NCBI GenBank assembly: GCA_017642885.1
Contig: JAEPOM010000029.1
Span: 1 to 34,040 of the forward strand
Length of the DNA stretch: 34,040 nt
DNA from: Henriciella sp.
GTDB taxonomy: Bacteria > Pseudomonadota > Alphaproteobacteria > Caulobacterales > Hyphomonadaceae
Direction of reading: 5' to 3'
The notes beneath the pieces are model-generated. The model ran no database searches, had not been told where the DNA came from, and saw only the letters and a list, made by a program, of their open reading frames with translations. Below are positions 27,012 through 34,040 of this stretch, one piece after another (within the stretch, counting starts at the first letter, position 1; each line of letters opens with the position of its first letter). The position numbers and the translations under genes were made by a program.

Positions 27012-28082
27012 CTATGTGCGTGCGCGGGCAATAGAGCCGCCAGGAATTACTGCGCCCTCGAAGACGCGCTTTTCGTGAGATTGCTCCGGGTGTTCAACCC
27101 GATCTGAAATCATTCGAACTGCGGCCTCTGACATCCGGCCAATCGGTTGTCGGATCGTGGTTAGCTCATAGCTCGAAAACTGGCTCATCCCGATACCGTC
27201 AAAACTGATAATTGATAGATCTTCGGGGACCTTCAGGCCAAGGACTGATCTTGCCTCATCCATGCACCCCATCGCCATCATATCGTTGACGCAGATGATA
27301 ACCGTTGGCTCGTCGCCGTCTTGCTGTTTGATGGATTGCAGACCTGCGGCGCCGCTTTCATAAGAAAAGTCACCTTGCGTTTCGGCAGTGATCTGAATAC
27401 CCGAACGTGCCAATGCATCTTTGGTCATGCGAACGCGTTCGCGGTTCACCATGTTTTCGACTGGTCCAGAAATAAGCGCGGCTTTCTTGTGTCGCAGTTC
27501 GGCGAGCTGAGCGACTAGCGATTCCAGTTGTTCCGAAGGATCGCAATAGACGACCGTGTTCGGATGATCGGCAAAGTATCGGTTAAAGAAGACCACAGGA
27601 ATCTTGCGTTTCTCGAGCAGCTGATACTGCTCTTGGGTCATGTGAGATGCAGAAATTACGCCGTCGACCTGGAATTGCCAGGCTTGCTCGATCACCGTCT
27701 CAGCGTCTTCTTCGTTTTCGACTGTGAACAATAAAGCCCTCAAGCCAGCCGCAGAGAGCTCTTCGGTGATTTTAAAGAGCGCCTCCGGATAATAGAGATT
27801 CAACCGGCCCGAAACGAGCACTGCAACCAGATTGGAGCGCTGTGTAATCAGCCCGCGCGCGATCGCATTTGGCTGATACTCCAGCTCCTTTGCCGCTTTC
27901 ATCACTCGTTCGCGCATCTTTCCGGAGATGCTCGAACCGGGTTTGAAACAGCGCGAAACCGCCGATTGCGAGACGCCAGCAAGACGCGCAACGTCGTATG
28001 ATGTCGCGCGCCTTCCCTTGATCAGCGGAATGACCTTGGACTCGTCCTCAGGCGGGTTCTTTTTGTGCGGGTTGTTGGCCAT
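27012..28082 (-). CDS. LacI-family transcriptional repressor of the catabolic regulon
   Basis: This 356-residue regulator has the LacI helix-turn-helix at about residues 27-48 ([20 protein letters not shown]) and the hinge helix QPNAIARGL (about 74-82). A periplasmic-binding-protein-like effector domain follows, with [44 protein letters not shown] and [14 protein letters not shown] charged extension of about 25 residues precedes the DNA-binding domain. Its start lies inside the end of the histidinol-dehydrogenase-like gene (35-base overlap), so it is co-transcribed and probably autoregulated through the upstream operators. Six palindromic sites with central CG occur in this locus and it is the only LacI protein here, so I infer it binds them. 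The inducer is probably a pathway intermediate. Confidence 0.92.
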   Translation of the reverse strand: MANNPHKKNPPEDESKVIPLIKGRRATSYDVARLAGVSQSAVSRCFKPGSSISGKMRERVMKAAKELEYQPNAIARGLITQRSNLVAVLVSGRLNLYYPEALFKITEELSAAGLRALLFTVENEEDAETVIEQAWQFQVDGVISASHMTQEQYQLLEKRKIPVVFFNRYFADHPNTVVYCDPSEQLESLVAQLAELRHKKAALISGPVENMVNRERVRMTKDALARSGIQITAETQGDFSYESGAAGLQSIKQQDGDEPTVIICVNDMMAMGCMDEARSVLGLKVPEDLSIISFDGIGMSQFSSYELTTIRQPIGRMSEAAVRMISDRVEHPEQSHEKRVFEGAVIPGGSIARART

Positions 28083-29346
28083 AGCGTCTCACACGAATGT
28101 CTGCCTGTTCCTTGTGACCGGCAAATCCTTCCAAGGCGCAAAGGCGAGAACAATATTCTCCCACCATAACAGAAGCTTCCCGCGTCGCGCGTTGGAATGT
28201 GCAAGTCTTAATGAACTTACCAACCCAAAGCCCGCCTGTATAGCGTGCTGCTTTCATGGTCGGAAGGGTATGGTTCGTGCCAATGACTTTATCGCCATAC
28301 GAGACATTGGTTTCCTGCCCCAGGAACAGAGCGCCATAATTGGTCATGTTATCCAGAAAGTAGTCGGGGTCTTTCGTCATGACCTGCACATGCTCGGACG
28401 CAATCTCGTCGGCAACTTCGACCATCTCTTCGTAACTATCACACACAATGACCTGACCATACTCGCGCCAGGCCTCGCCCGCGACGTCTGCTGTCGGCAA
28501 CCATTCGAGCTGACGCTCGACCGCTTCCATCGTGCGCTTGGCTAGGCTTTCCGAATTTGTCAGGAGCACAGCTGGCGAGGTTGGACCATGCTCAGCCTGT
28601 CCCAGTAAATCGGCGGCGCAAAAGTCTTCATCGACGCTCTCATCCGCGATGATCAGAGTCTCAGTCGGTCCTGCGAACAGGTCGATACCAACCCGGCCGA
28701 AAAGCTGTCGTTTGGCTTCAGCGACGAAAGCATTACCCGGCCCGACAATCATATCGACGGGCGCAATGGTTTCGGTCCCAATCGCCATCGCGCCAATGCC
28801 TTGCACCCCGCCGAGCGAGTAGATTTCATCAGCGCCCGCCATATCCATGGCCACTACGATGGCGGGATGCGGACGGCCTTCGAAGGGGGGAGCAGTCGCG
28901 ATGATGCGCGGCACGCCAGCGACTTTCGCTGTGACGACGCTCATGTGGGCCGATGCGATCAGTGGATACTTGCCGCCCGGAATGTAACAGCCGACGGAGT
29001 TTACGGGCACGTTCTTGTGTCCGAGGATGACGCCTGGAAGTGTCTCGACTTCGACGTCCTGGAGCGCGTTCTTCTGGATCTGAGCAAAGTTCCGGACTTG
29101 CTCCTGGGCAAATCGGATGTCGCTGATCGCCTGCTCATCCAGCTCTTTATAGCAAGCATCAATCTCGTCTCGCGTCAGACGATAGCTTTCAGGGCTCCAC
29201 TTATCGAACTTCTCCGACAGGTCGCGCACAGCCACGTCGCCGCGCGTGTCGATGTCTTCTAGAATATCCTCAACCGTCTTGCGAACCTGCGCATCGGCCT
29301 TTTGCTTGATGTCGGGGTCAATTCCCTCTTTGAGCCATTTCGCCAT
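28048..29346 (-). CDS. Histidinol-dehydrogenase-family NAD-dependent dehydrogenase (catabolic)
   Basis: This 432-residue protein has the HisD fold and keeps its key residues: [36 protein letters not shown], zinc ligands Q and H in GQAEHGP, the catalytic EH in ASEHVQV, the aspartate in [13 protein letters not shown] and the C-terminal zinc histidine in [10 protein letters not shown]. Such enzymes oxidise a primary alcohol to an acid in two NAD-dependent steps. No other his genes are near, and it lies in a LacI regulon; non-histidine relatives such as HpsN oxidise dihydroxypropanesulfonate, so a different alcohol is likely the substrate here. I chose ATG 29346 (CGGAGA about 7 bases before) over a TTG two codons earlier. 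A perfect operator lies 37 bases upstream. Confidence 0.88.
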   Translation of the reverse strand: MAKWLKEGIDPDIKQKADAQVRKTVEDILEDIDTRGDVAVRDLSEKFDKWSPESYRLTRDEIDACYKELDEQAISDIRFAQEQVRNFAQIQKNALQDVEVETLPGVILGHKNVPVNSVGCYIPGGKYPLIASAHMSVVTAKVAGVPRIIATAPPFEGRPHPAIVVAMDMAGADEIYSLGGVQGIGAMAIGTETIAPVDMIVGPGNAFVAEAKRQLFGRVGIDLFAGPTETLIIADESVDEDFCAADLLGQAEHGPTSPAVLLTNSESLAKRTMEAVERQLEWLPTADVAGEAWREYGQVIVCDSYEEMVEVADEIASEHVQVMTKDPDYFLDNMTNYGALFLGQETNVSYGDKVIGTNHTLPTMKAARYTGGLWVGKFIKTCTFQRATREASVMVGEYCSRLCALEGFAGHKEQADIRVRRYGQQPAQKEPA

Positions 29347-29371
29347 GACCAATCTCCGTGTTAACGGGGCT

Positions 29372-29402
29372 GTCTTAGCAGTTTTGCATTCGAATGCAAA
29401 AC
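29372..29402 (-). promoter_or_regulatory. LacI-type operator and predicted promoter of the histidinol-dehydrogenase-like gene
   Basis: The core TTGCATTCGAATGCAA (29384-29399) is a perfect palindrome, and the symmetry extends three bases on each side to 29381-29402, the longest of the six copies. Read on the minus strand, TTGCAT is followed after 16 bases by TAAGAC (29377-29372) with an extended TG, the same layout and nearly the same bases as at the cupin promoter. Binding would cover the -35. Confidence 0.8.
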
Positions 29403-29430
29403 AAAAAATACGCTTCCGTTCTGTTTTACG

Positions 29431-31062
29431 CTATGCGCCCCCAAGTGTGCCGAACCAGGCCAGAAAAAGCACGATCAAAACGAAGAAACCAAGCAGATAC
29501 CACGCGATATTATCGACCCGCCCTGGCGCCACGTACCAACCATCTTGTTTTTCGGGCAAGCCTTCTGATTTAAAACGGCGTAACTGCCCGACAACGGTTT
29601 GCGGATGCCAGCCCTTCTGGAATCCATCTAGCAGGACGCTGGCCGTCCAGGAAACGGCAATATTGATCACACCCCCGATCACGACATACCAGGGCCATGC
29701 GACGGTCGCCGGCTCCAATCCCAGTATCGGCACCCCAGCCACAATCGCATAAAGCCCGAGAAAGCCTGTCCCGACCCCAACCAACAATCCGCGTTCTGTC
29801 GTGTGCTTGGACAAGAACCCAAGCCCGAACATAGCGAGTTTAGCGCCCACGAAATAGGAGGCAACCTGGCTCAAGCGCTCAAGGATCGACCCACCACTAT
29901 TGATGAAGGCGAAGGCGATCGGTACGGCGAGCACGGCCCAGACAACAGTGAAAGCGCGGGATGCCGCAAGAAAATGCGCGGTGCTTGCTTCGGCTTTGTA
30001 GAAGCGTTGATAAAAATCCGTAACTGAGATTGTCGCGAGTGAATTGAGCGCCGAAGACAGGCTCGACATCGAGGCTGAAAGCACAGCTGCGGCGAGAATT
30101 CCCATCAAGCCTGGAATCGCCAGCGACTGCGCAAAAACCAGGATTATCTCGTTCGGCTGTTCGAACGGTTCGCCCTTAAAGTGGACATACAAGAGCGCGC
30201 CGATGAAGAAGAACAGGAAGTAGATGAAGAACGCGGCAAAGCCCATCATCAAATAGGATTTCTTAGCATCGCCGAGCGTTTTAGCTGCCAGCGCCCGCTG
30301 AACCATCATCTGGTTCGTGCCGTATACGGTGATGTGGAAAAGCGTCATCGCGAGGACGCCTGCCCATACGGTCGGCGCAACAGAGAAATCAAGATCAGTA
30401 TTGATCGGATTGAGTTTTCCATCATTGGCAAGCGTATCGAGCGCGCCAGATAGCGGACTGACTTCGCCAAGCAGACCCCAAAGCACAATCCCTGCGCCGA
30501 CAAAAAGGATCACGCCTTGCAGGACGTCGGTCCAGATCACGGCATTCATGCCGCCCAGCATAGTATAAACCAAAACGACGAGCGTCATCCCAATGATTGC
30601 GATCTGAACATCAATCCCCGTTGCGAATGTAATCACCACTGCGGTGGCGGTCAGGATCGACGCAGTCGTGATCGTCTGGGTCAGTAGGAAGATGGCCGAC
30701 ATGACTGTTCGCGAGGCGAGACCGAAGCGTTGCTCCAGATACTCATAAATCGAGGCCACACCGCTATTGTAGAAAAATGGTAGGAAAAGAACGATGACGA
30801 CGAAAATAACCAGTGGGTAATTGATATGAATGGCCAGCGCCGCCATGCCATCGCCATAGGCCCAGGCGGGTCCGCCAAGGAAGGATAGCGCGCTGACATA
30901 GGTCGCTACGACTGAAATACCGATAGCCCACCAGGGCGCGGACCTGTCGCCAATTTGGTAATCAGCCGCGGTTTTCACCTTTCGACTCATCGCGTAGCCG
31001 AGCAAGAGGTTGCCCACCAAGTAAGCTACGACGATCGCCCAATTTAGCGCACCAAATTCCAT
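29431..31062 (-). CDS. Sodium:solute symporter (SSS/SLC5 family)
   Basis: This 543-residue inner-membrane transporter has about 13 hydrophobic helices. Family signatures are LGYAMSRKVKTAADYQIGDR, WWAIGISVVATYVSALSFLG, the long GGMNAVIWTDVLQGVILFVG segment and SSLSSALNSLATISVTDFYQ near helix 8-9. It should import a small organic solute (sugar, organic acid or amino-acid-like) with sodium. I chose ATG 31062 because GGGAGG lies about 10 bases before it; the TTG six codons earlier lacks one. An operator lies 55 bases upstream, and the histidinol-dehydrogenase-like gene follows. It is the obvious uptake step of the LacI regulon. Confidence 0.92.
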   Translation of the reverse strand: MEFGALNWAIVVAYLVGNLLLGYAMSRKVKTAADYQIGDRSAPWWAIGISVVATYVSALSFLGGPAWAYGDGMAALAIHINYPLVIFVVIVLFLPFFYNSGVASIYEYLEQRFGLASRTVMSAIFLLTQTITTASILTATAVVITFATGIDVQIAIIGMTLVVLVYTMLGGMNAVIWTDVLQGVILFVGAGIVLWGLLGEVSPLSGALDTLANDGKLNPINTDLDFSVAPTVWAGVLAMTLFHITVYGTNQMMVQRALAAKTLGDAKKSYLMMGFAAFFIYFLFFFIGALLYVHFKGEPFEQPNEIILVFAQSLAIPGLMGILAAAVLSASMSSLSSALNSLATISVTDFYQRFYKAEASTAHFLAASRAFTVVWAVLAVPIAFAFINSGGSILERLSQVASYFVGAKLAMFGLGFLSKHTTERGLLVGVGTGFLGLYAIVAGVPILGLEPATVAWPWYVVIGGVINIAVSWTASVLLDGFQKGWHPQTVVGQLRRFKSEGLPEKQDGWYVAPGRVDNIAWYLLGFFVLIVLFLAWFGTLGGA

Positions 31063-31117
31063 ACTAAGCAGGCCTCCCAACCCGATACTTTAGATGACGT
31101 CAGCCGTCTGGAGCTTT

Positions 31118-31133
31118 GTGACTTCGAATGCAA
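31118..31133 (-). promoter_or_regulatory. LacI-type operator ahead of the symporter
   Basis: GTGACTTCGAATGCAA matches the cupin site at 15 of 16 bases. It lies in the short gap between the lipoprotein-esterase stop (31141) and the symporter start (31062). On the minus strand it reads TTGCAT with no convincing -10 at 16 bases, so the exact promoter is unclear. Confidence 0.7.
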
Positions 31134-31140
31134 ATCAGTC

Positions 31141-32637
31141 TTAGCGATTATCCTGTACATTGCAATGAACGGCTTTTTCGCTCTGAGGCGCCGCATTGAA
31201 TCGGCACAAATCATGATTGATGAATGCGGCGTGCCCCGCCTGTGATCCAGGCGGCGAAAACCAGTCATGCTCGCTCACACCCAGGCTATGGGTGTTGCCG
31301 AAATATTCGAATGTTTGACATGCTCCGCCAGCGGCATTTGCACGTTCACAAAGATCAAAATTCCAGATCGGCAATGAATAATAGTCGCGGTCGGAGAAAT
31401 GCAGGTGGAGCGGTTCGGTTAGAAACTCTGCAGCATCAGCCCCACCGATCCGACTCATTATTTCAATCAGGCGAGGATCATGCGAAACGAAAGCTTGTCC
31501 CGCGTCGGTCGTATCCACTTCCCAGGACAAGTTCTCGAATTCACCGACCTGCTCGTTCAAAGTCTCATACATGTCGATGGCCTTCGCACGCAGCGCCCCT
31601 TCTATGCGTGGACGCGAAAACGTCTCCGATTGCCAAGTCCAATCTTCTGGATGCGGCGAACCGATCCAATCAGGCGGAAAGCCAAAAATAAAATTCGCGT
31701 TGGCGGTGCCATCTGACCCGATCGCCGTTCCCGTCCATGTCCCATCTCCTGCGAGAAACGCTTCCGGACTTGTGCTCATGGCGTCAAACGTGGCCAACTG
31801 CTCAAATCGAGCTGCAATGTTGCCGGCCCAGATCGATCCACCAGCAAATTCTATCTCCGACTGAGCTCCTTCACCCGTCGCGGCCAGAACCGTCAGGGTC
31901 ACATCGCCCCCCTGGGAGTGTCCATTTATGAAGTAACGCGAAGGATCGAGCCGGATAGTTCGCGGCGCACCATGCTCATCCAGGACGTTGATGCTTTCGA
32001 CTGATTGGCTGGCCGCGATCAGATTCAACACGTCAACCGCGTAGAAGCTCGGCATCAAATAGGCGCCATTGTCCCAGGCCAACATATCTGAGTGCCCCTC
32101 TGCGGGGACGCCTTTGACTGTACCGTGGCCGCGATACCCGGGCACGAGAACAACATAGCCAGCTTCGGCCCAGGCGTTGATAACATTGCCGTAGACGTCG
32201 CCGTAACTGGACTCCAGCGTGCATCCGAAATGCCAATCAGGGGCATTTTCTGACCCGACCCAGCCGTGCGCGAACACCATGACCGGATAGCCTTGCGGCG
32301 GAGGCGGCTCGAATGGAACATCAATTCTGGCATACAGAGACTGCCCCTCCGATTGGTACCGCGCCATGAGCCGCGTCGCCTGGCGGGGCCGCTCGCCGCT
32401 ATGCTCCTGGCTCGTACAGGTTCGATCGATCGGCGCAATCATAGCCAGCTCACCCTGGCCATACTGCCGGTTGCGTAATGCATCGATGGAGATGTCTGAA
32501 AGACGATCTAACTGGCTGCCTGCGAGAACAGGTTGCGTTCGCGCGCCTTCTGCGGACGGCAAAGCGCCCGCGCAGGCGGTGACGATCAATGCCGCTATGA
32601 ACGGAAATGCGTTAAAAGTTCGTCCGCTGAAGATCAT
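31141..32637 (-). CDS. Secreted lipoprotein alpha/beta hydrolase (esterase-like)
   Basis: This 498-residue protein begins with a lipoprotein signal peptide (MIFSGRTFNAFPFIAALIV, then the lipobox VTAC), so it should be membrane-anchored outside the cytoplasm. The hydrolase domain has VMVFAHGWVGSENAPDWHFG (oxyanion region), VLVPGYRGHGTVKG, the nucleophile elbow GHSQGG, a later acidic loop HFSDRDYYSLP and a candidate catalytic histidine in FGNTHSLGVSEHDW. I chose ATG 32637 because AGAGGA lies 7 bases before it; a GTG seven codons upstream is less likely. It may cleave an ester or depolymerise a substrate before uptake by the neighbouring symporter. The intrinsic terminator of the TonB receptor gene lies just upstream, so its own promoter would have to fit in a very short gap, or it depends on read-through. 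Confidence 0.82.
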   Translation of the reverse strand: MIFSGRTFNAFPFIAALIVTACAGALPSAEGARTQPVLAGSQLDRLSDISIDALRNRQYGQGELAMIAPIDRTCTSQEHSGERPRQATRLMARYQSEGQSLYARIDVPFEPPPPQGYPVMVFAHGWVGSENAPDWHFGCTLESSYGDVYGNVINAWAEAGYVVLVPGYRGHGTVKGVPAEGHSDMLAWDNGAYLMPSFYAVDVLNLIAASQSVESINVLDEHGAPRTIRLDPSRYFINGHSQGGDVTLTVLAATGEGAQSEIEFAGGSIWAGNIAARFEQLATFDAMSTSPEAFLAGDGTWTGTAIGSDGTANANFIFGFPPDWIGSPHPEDWTWQSETFSRPRIEGALRAKAIDMYETLNEQVGEFENLSWEVDTTDAGQAFVSHDPRLIEIMSRIGGADAAEFLTEPLHLHFSDRDYYSLPIWNFDLCERANAAGGACQTFEYFGNTHSLGVSEHDWFSPPGSQAGHAAFINHDLCRFNAAPQSEKAVHCNVQDNR

Positions 32638-32671
32638 CTCGTTGTCCTCTTTGCTCACCAGAGCTCACGAT

Positions 32672-32703
32672 AAGAAAAAAGGGAGGCCTGCAACAGGCCT
32701 CCC
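32672..32703 (-). terminator. Intrinsic terminator after the TonB receptor gene
   Basis: GGGAGGCCTG (32681-32690), a CAA loop and CAGGCCTCCC (32694-32703) form a perfect 10-bp GC-rich stem. On the minus strand it is followed by a T-rich tract (complement of 32672-32680). This is a textbook rho-independent terminator for transcripts coming leftwards from the TonB receptor gene, 66 bases after its stop. Confidence 0.9.
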
Positions 32704-32768
32704 CTCAGACGACACTCGCGCGTCCAATCGCTTCGGAGGAAAACCGAAACGCGCAAATGCCAGGAGGA

Positions 32769-33986
32769 TTAGAAATCCACGCCGAGACGGATGCCCCAGA
32801 TTTGTGGATCAGCATAGTTCGCTTGAATCGATGCCGTTGGAACGTCTGCCTGGCTCGGTGTGAAAATCACAGAGCGGGTGATGACAGCTTCCTCTTCCAG
32901 GTTTTCGACAAACCCTTCGACCTCAAATCCACGTTCTTCATTGCGCCAGGTCAGGCGAAGATCGGTTTTAGTATAAGCGTCTTGCTCAGCCCCTGGTACG
33001 TTAAAGTCAAATGTCCAGTACTCGCCAGAGTAAGCCGTCTGGAGCATTGGCGTTAGGAAGTTTCCGCCACCCAGATCAAAGACATATCCAGCTTGAAGCG
33101 AAGCGGTGAATTCAGGGTTCAGCGCAGGTGTCCAGCCCGCCAGAGAGAGCGAGGGAACGCCGCCAGCGGCAACGATTTCACCCGTGGTCATTGTGACATC
33201 CTGGCGTCCACCAAGATTGCCGAGCCCGTTCACACGGCCAACATTGTACTCGCCAAACTCAGAGTCGAGGAACGAAGCCGAGCCATTGAAGAACCAGGCA
33301 TCACCTGGCAGCCAGTTGAACTCGATCTCCAGACCCGTCGCATCAATCTCGCCACCGTTTTCGGTGAATTCAGAAGCGATACATGTCAGCGGATCGTTTG
33401 GATCGATACAAGCGGTTACGAAGGACTGGGCGTGCATGTCCTCATACTTGTTGTGGAACAGCGCCGCGTTGAGCGTCAGCGTGCCATCGAGAAGCGTGCT
33501 CTTCACGCCTGCTTCATAGGCGGTCACTTTTTCCGGGCCATACGAAGCTGGGGCACCTGCTGCCACGAGCGCTGATCCATTCACGCCGCCAATCCGATAA
33601 CCGGTCGATGCGGTGGCATAGACCATTTCATCATCGCCAAAGTCATATTCCAGACCGGCTTTCCACAAGGTCTCGTCTGACGAGCCGCCTTCACCGCCCC
33701 CCATCAGGGTGGTTTGGTCATCATTGACACGCAGGCCACCAATGACGCGGAACTGATCAGTGACAGAATATGTCAGGTTGCCGAAGAAGGCCGTTGATTC
33801 ACTATCAAACGTGTCATTCGCAGAAGTGTCGTAGCGCTGGAACTGACCATTGTTCAGGAACCCGAACTGCCAGTCTGCTTCCGATTTGTAGTAGAACGCG
33901 CCGATCAACCATTCCAAAGGACTATTGGAGTCCGGATTGGAGGTGAGACGAAGTTCATAGGACTTGACCTGAGACCCTTGGGTCCC
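32769..33986 (-). pseudogene. TonB-dependent receptor, C-terminal part, broken upstream
   Basis: The roughly 400 codons encode the outer-membrane beta-barrel of a TonB-dependent receptor: alternating strands such as ELRLTSNPDSNSP, LEWLIGAFYYKSEADW, RVIGGLRVNDDQTTLMGGGE and YATASTGYRIGGVNG, ending in IWGIRLGVDF with the terminal aromatic needed for barrel assembly. The plug domain and TonB box should lie upstream. Instead the in-frame reading meets a TGA at 33987-33989, just inside a repeat that also occurs at 8668. I infer that an insertion element interrupts the gene near 33970; a sequencing artefact cannot be excluded. An uptake role for the pathway's substrate is likely from position. The last native-looking residues upstream are KSYELRLTS. 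Confidence 0.75.
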
Positions 33987-34040
33987 TCACTCATAATGAG
34001 AGTCTGGCCTTTCCATAGTTCATAGTTTGAGGCTTGGCGA
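33971..34040. mobile_element. Probable insertion-sequence end interrupting the TonB receptor gene (copy 2)
   Basis: GAGACCCTTGGGTC (33971-33984) and AGTCTGGCCTTTCC (34001-34014) repeat, with few changes, the motif after sngC at 8668-8708. The first block is itself near-palindromic (GACCC-TT-GGGTC). Receptor-like coding sequence stops here, so this is the likely boundary of an inserted element extending beyond the window. No transposase is visible in the remaining bases, and I cannot assign a family. Confidence 0.5.

Noticed and set aside
28048-29346. hisD of histidine biosynthesis
   Set aside because: No other his gene is nearby and the gene is under the catabolic LacI operator.
31303-31312. 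ATATTCGAATGT, another operator-like string
   Set aside because: It is inside the esterase coding region, matches only the core and not the outer half-site bases.
1-34040. CRISPR arrays, tRNA or rRNA genes
   Set aside because: No regularly spaced direct repeats and no cloverleaf or rRNA-like sequence seen on either strand.

Overview
The window looks like a chromosomal stretch of an alphaproteobacterium, probably of the Hyphomonadaceae/Caulobacterales or sphingomonad type. The pointers are TonB-dependent outer-membrane uptake, a secreted lipoprotein esterase, a catabolic LacI regulon rich in SnoaL-like proteins, and fairly high GC. The taxonomic call is an inference from gene content, not a measured match. 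There are two very different halves.

Left half (about 0.2-15.6 kb): an anti-phage / DNA-processing island. A membrane protein of unknown function (minus strand) faces a tightly overlapping three-gene operon. That operon encodes a TerB-N/TerB/TerB-C protein, a DUF2791 (BrxD-like) P-loop ATPase and an Lhr-like DEAD/DEAH helicase, which is the composition of the Shango defence system (SngABC). The SngA protein is unusual: its N-terminus adds a signal sequence, a peptidoglycan-binding domain and a membrane anchor. Next comes a Mre11/Rad50-like pair of the YhaO/YhaN type, then, on the opposite strand, a complete OLD-family ATPase-TOPRIM nuclease. The 15.6-16.3 kb gap contains only broken open frames.

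Right half (about 16.3-33.99 kb): a catabolic locus run by a LacI-family repressor (27.0-28.1 kb). I found six copies of a 16-bp palindrome with core TGCATTCGAATGCA in intergenic or gene-start positions. They serve the divergent SnoaL-like pair, the serine dehydratase/hydrolase divergon, the cupin operon, the MetE-like gene, the histidinol-dehydrogenase-like gene and the sodium symporter. At four promoters the first six bases of the site form the -35 hexamer, with a TGnTA-type -10 about 16 bp on, so binding would block RNA polymerase. The regulon encodes three double-SnoaL (NTF2-fold) proteins, L-serine dehydratase plus a TRIC-type membrane protein, an alpha/beta hydrolase, a double cupin, a short-chain dehydrogenase, an amidohydrolase-2, an HpcH/HpaI aldolase, a stand-alone MetE catalytic domain, a histidinol-dehydrogenase homologue and a sodium:solute symporter. 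Upstream lie a lipoprotein esterase and a TonB receptor. The likely logic is outer-membrane capture, ester cleavage, inner-membrane uptake, oxidation and lactone/ester opening, aldol cleavage, then pyruvate. I cannot name the substrate from sequence.

The TonB receptor frame is broken near 33.97 kb by a sequence that also occurs, diverged, just after sngC (8.67 kb). I read it as the end of an insertion sequence. No tRNA, rRNA or CRISPR array was seen.
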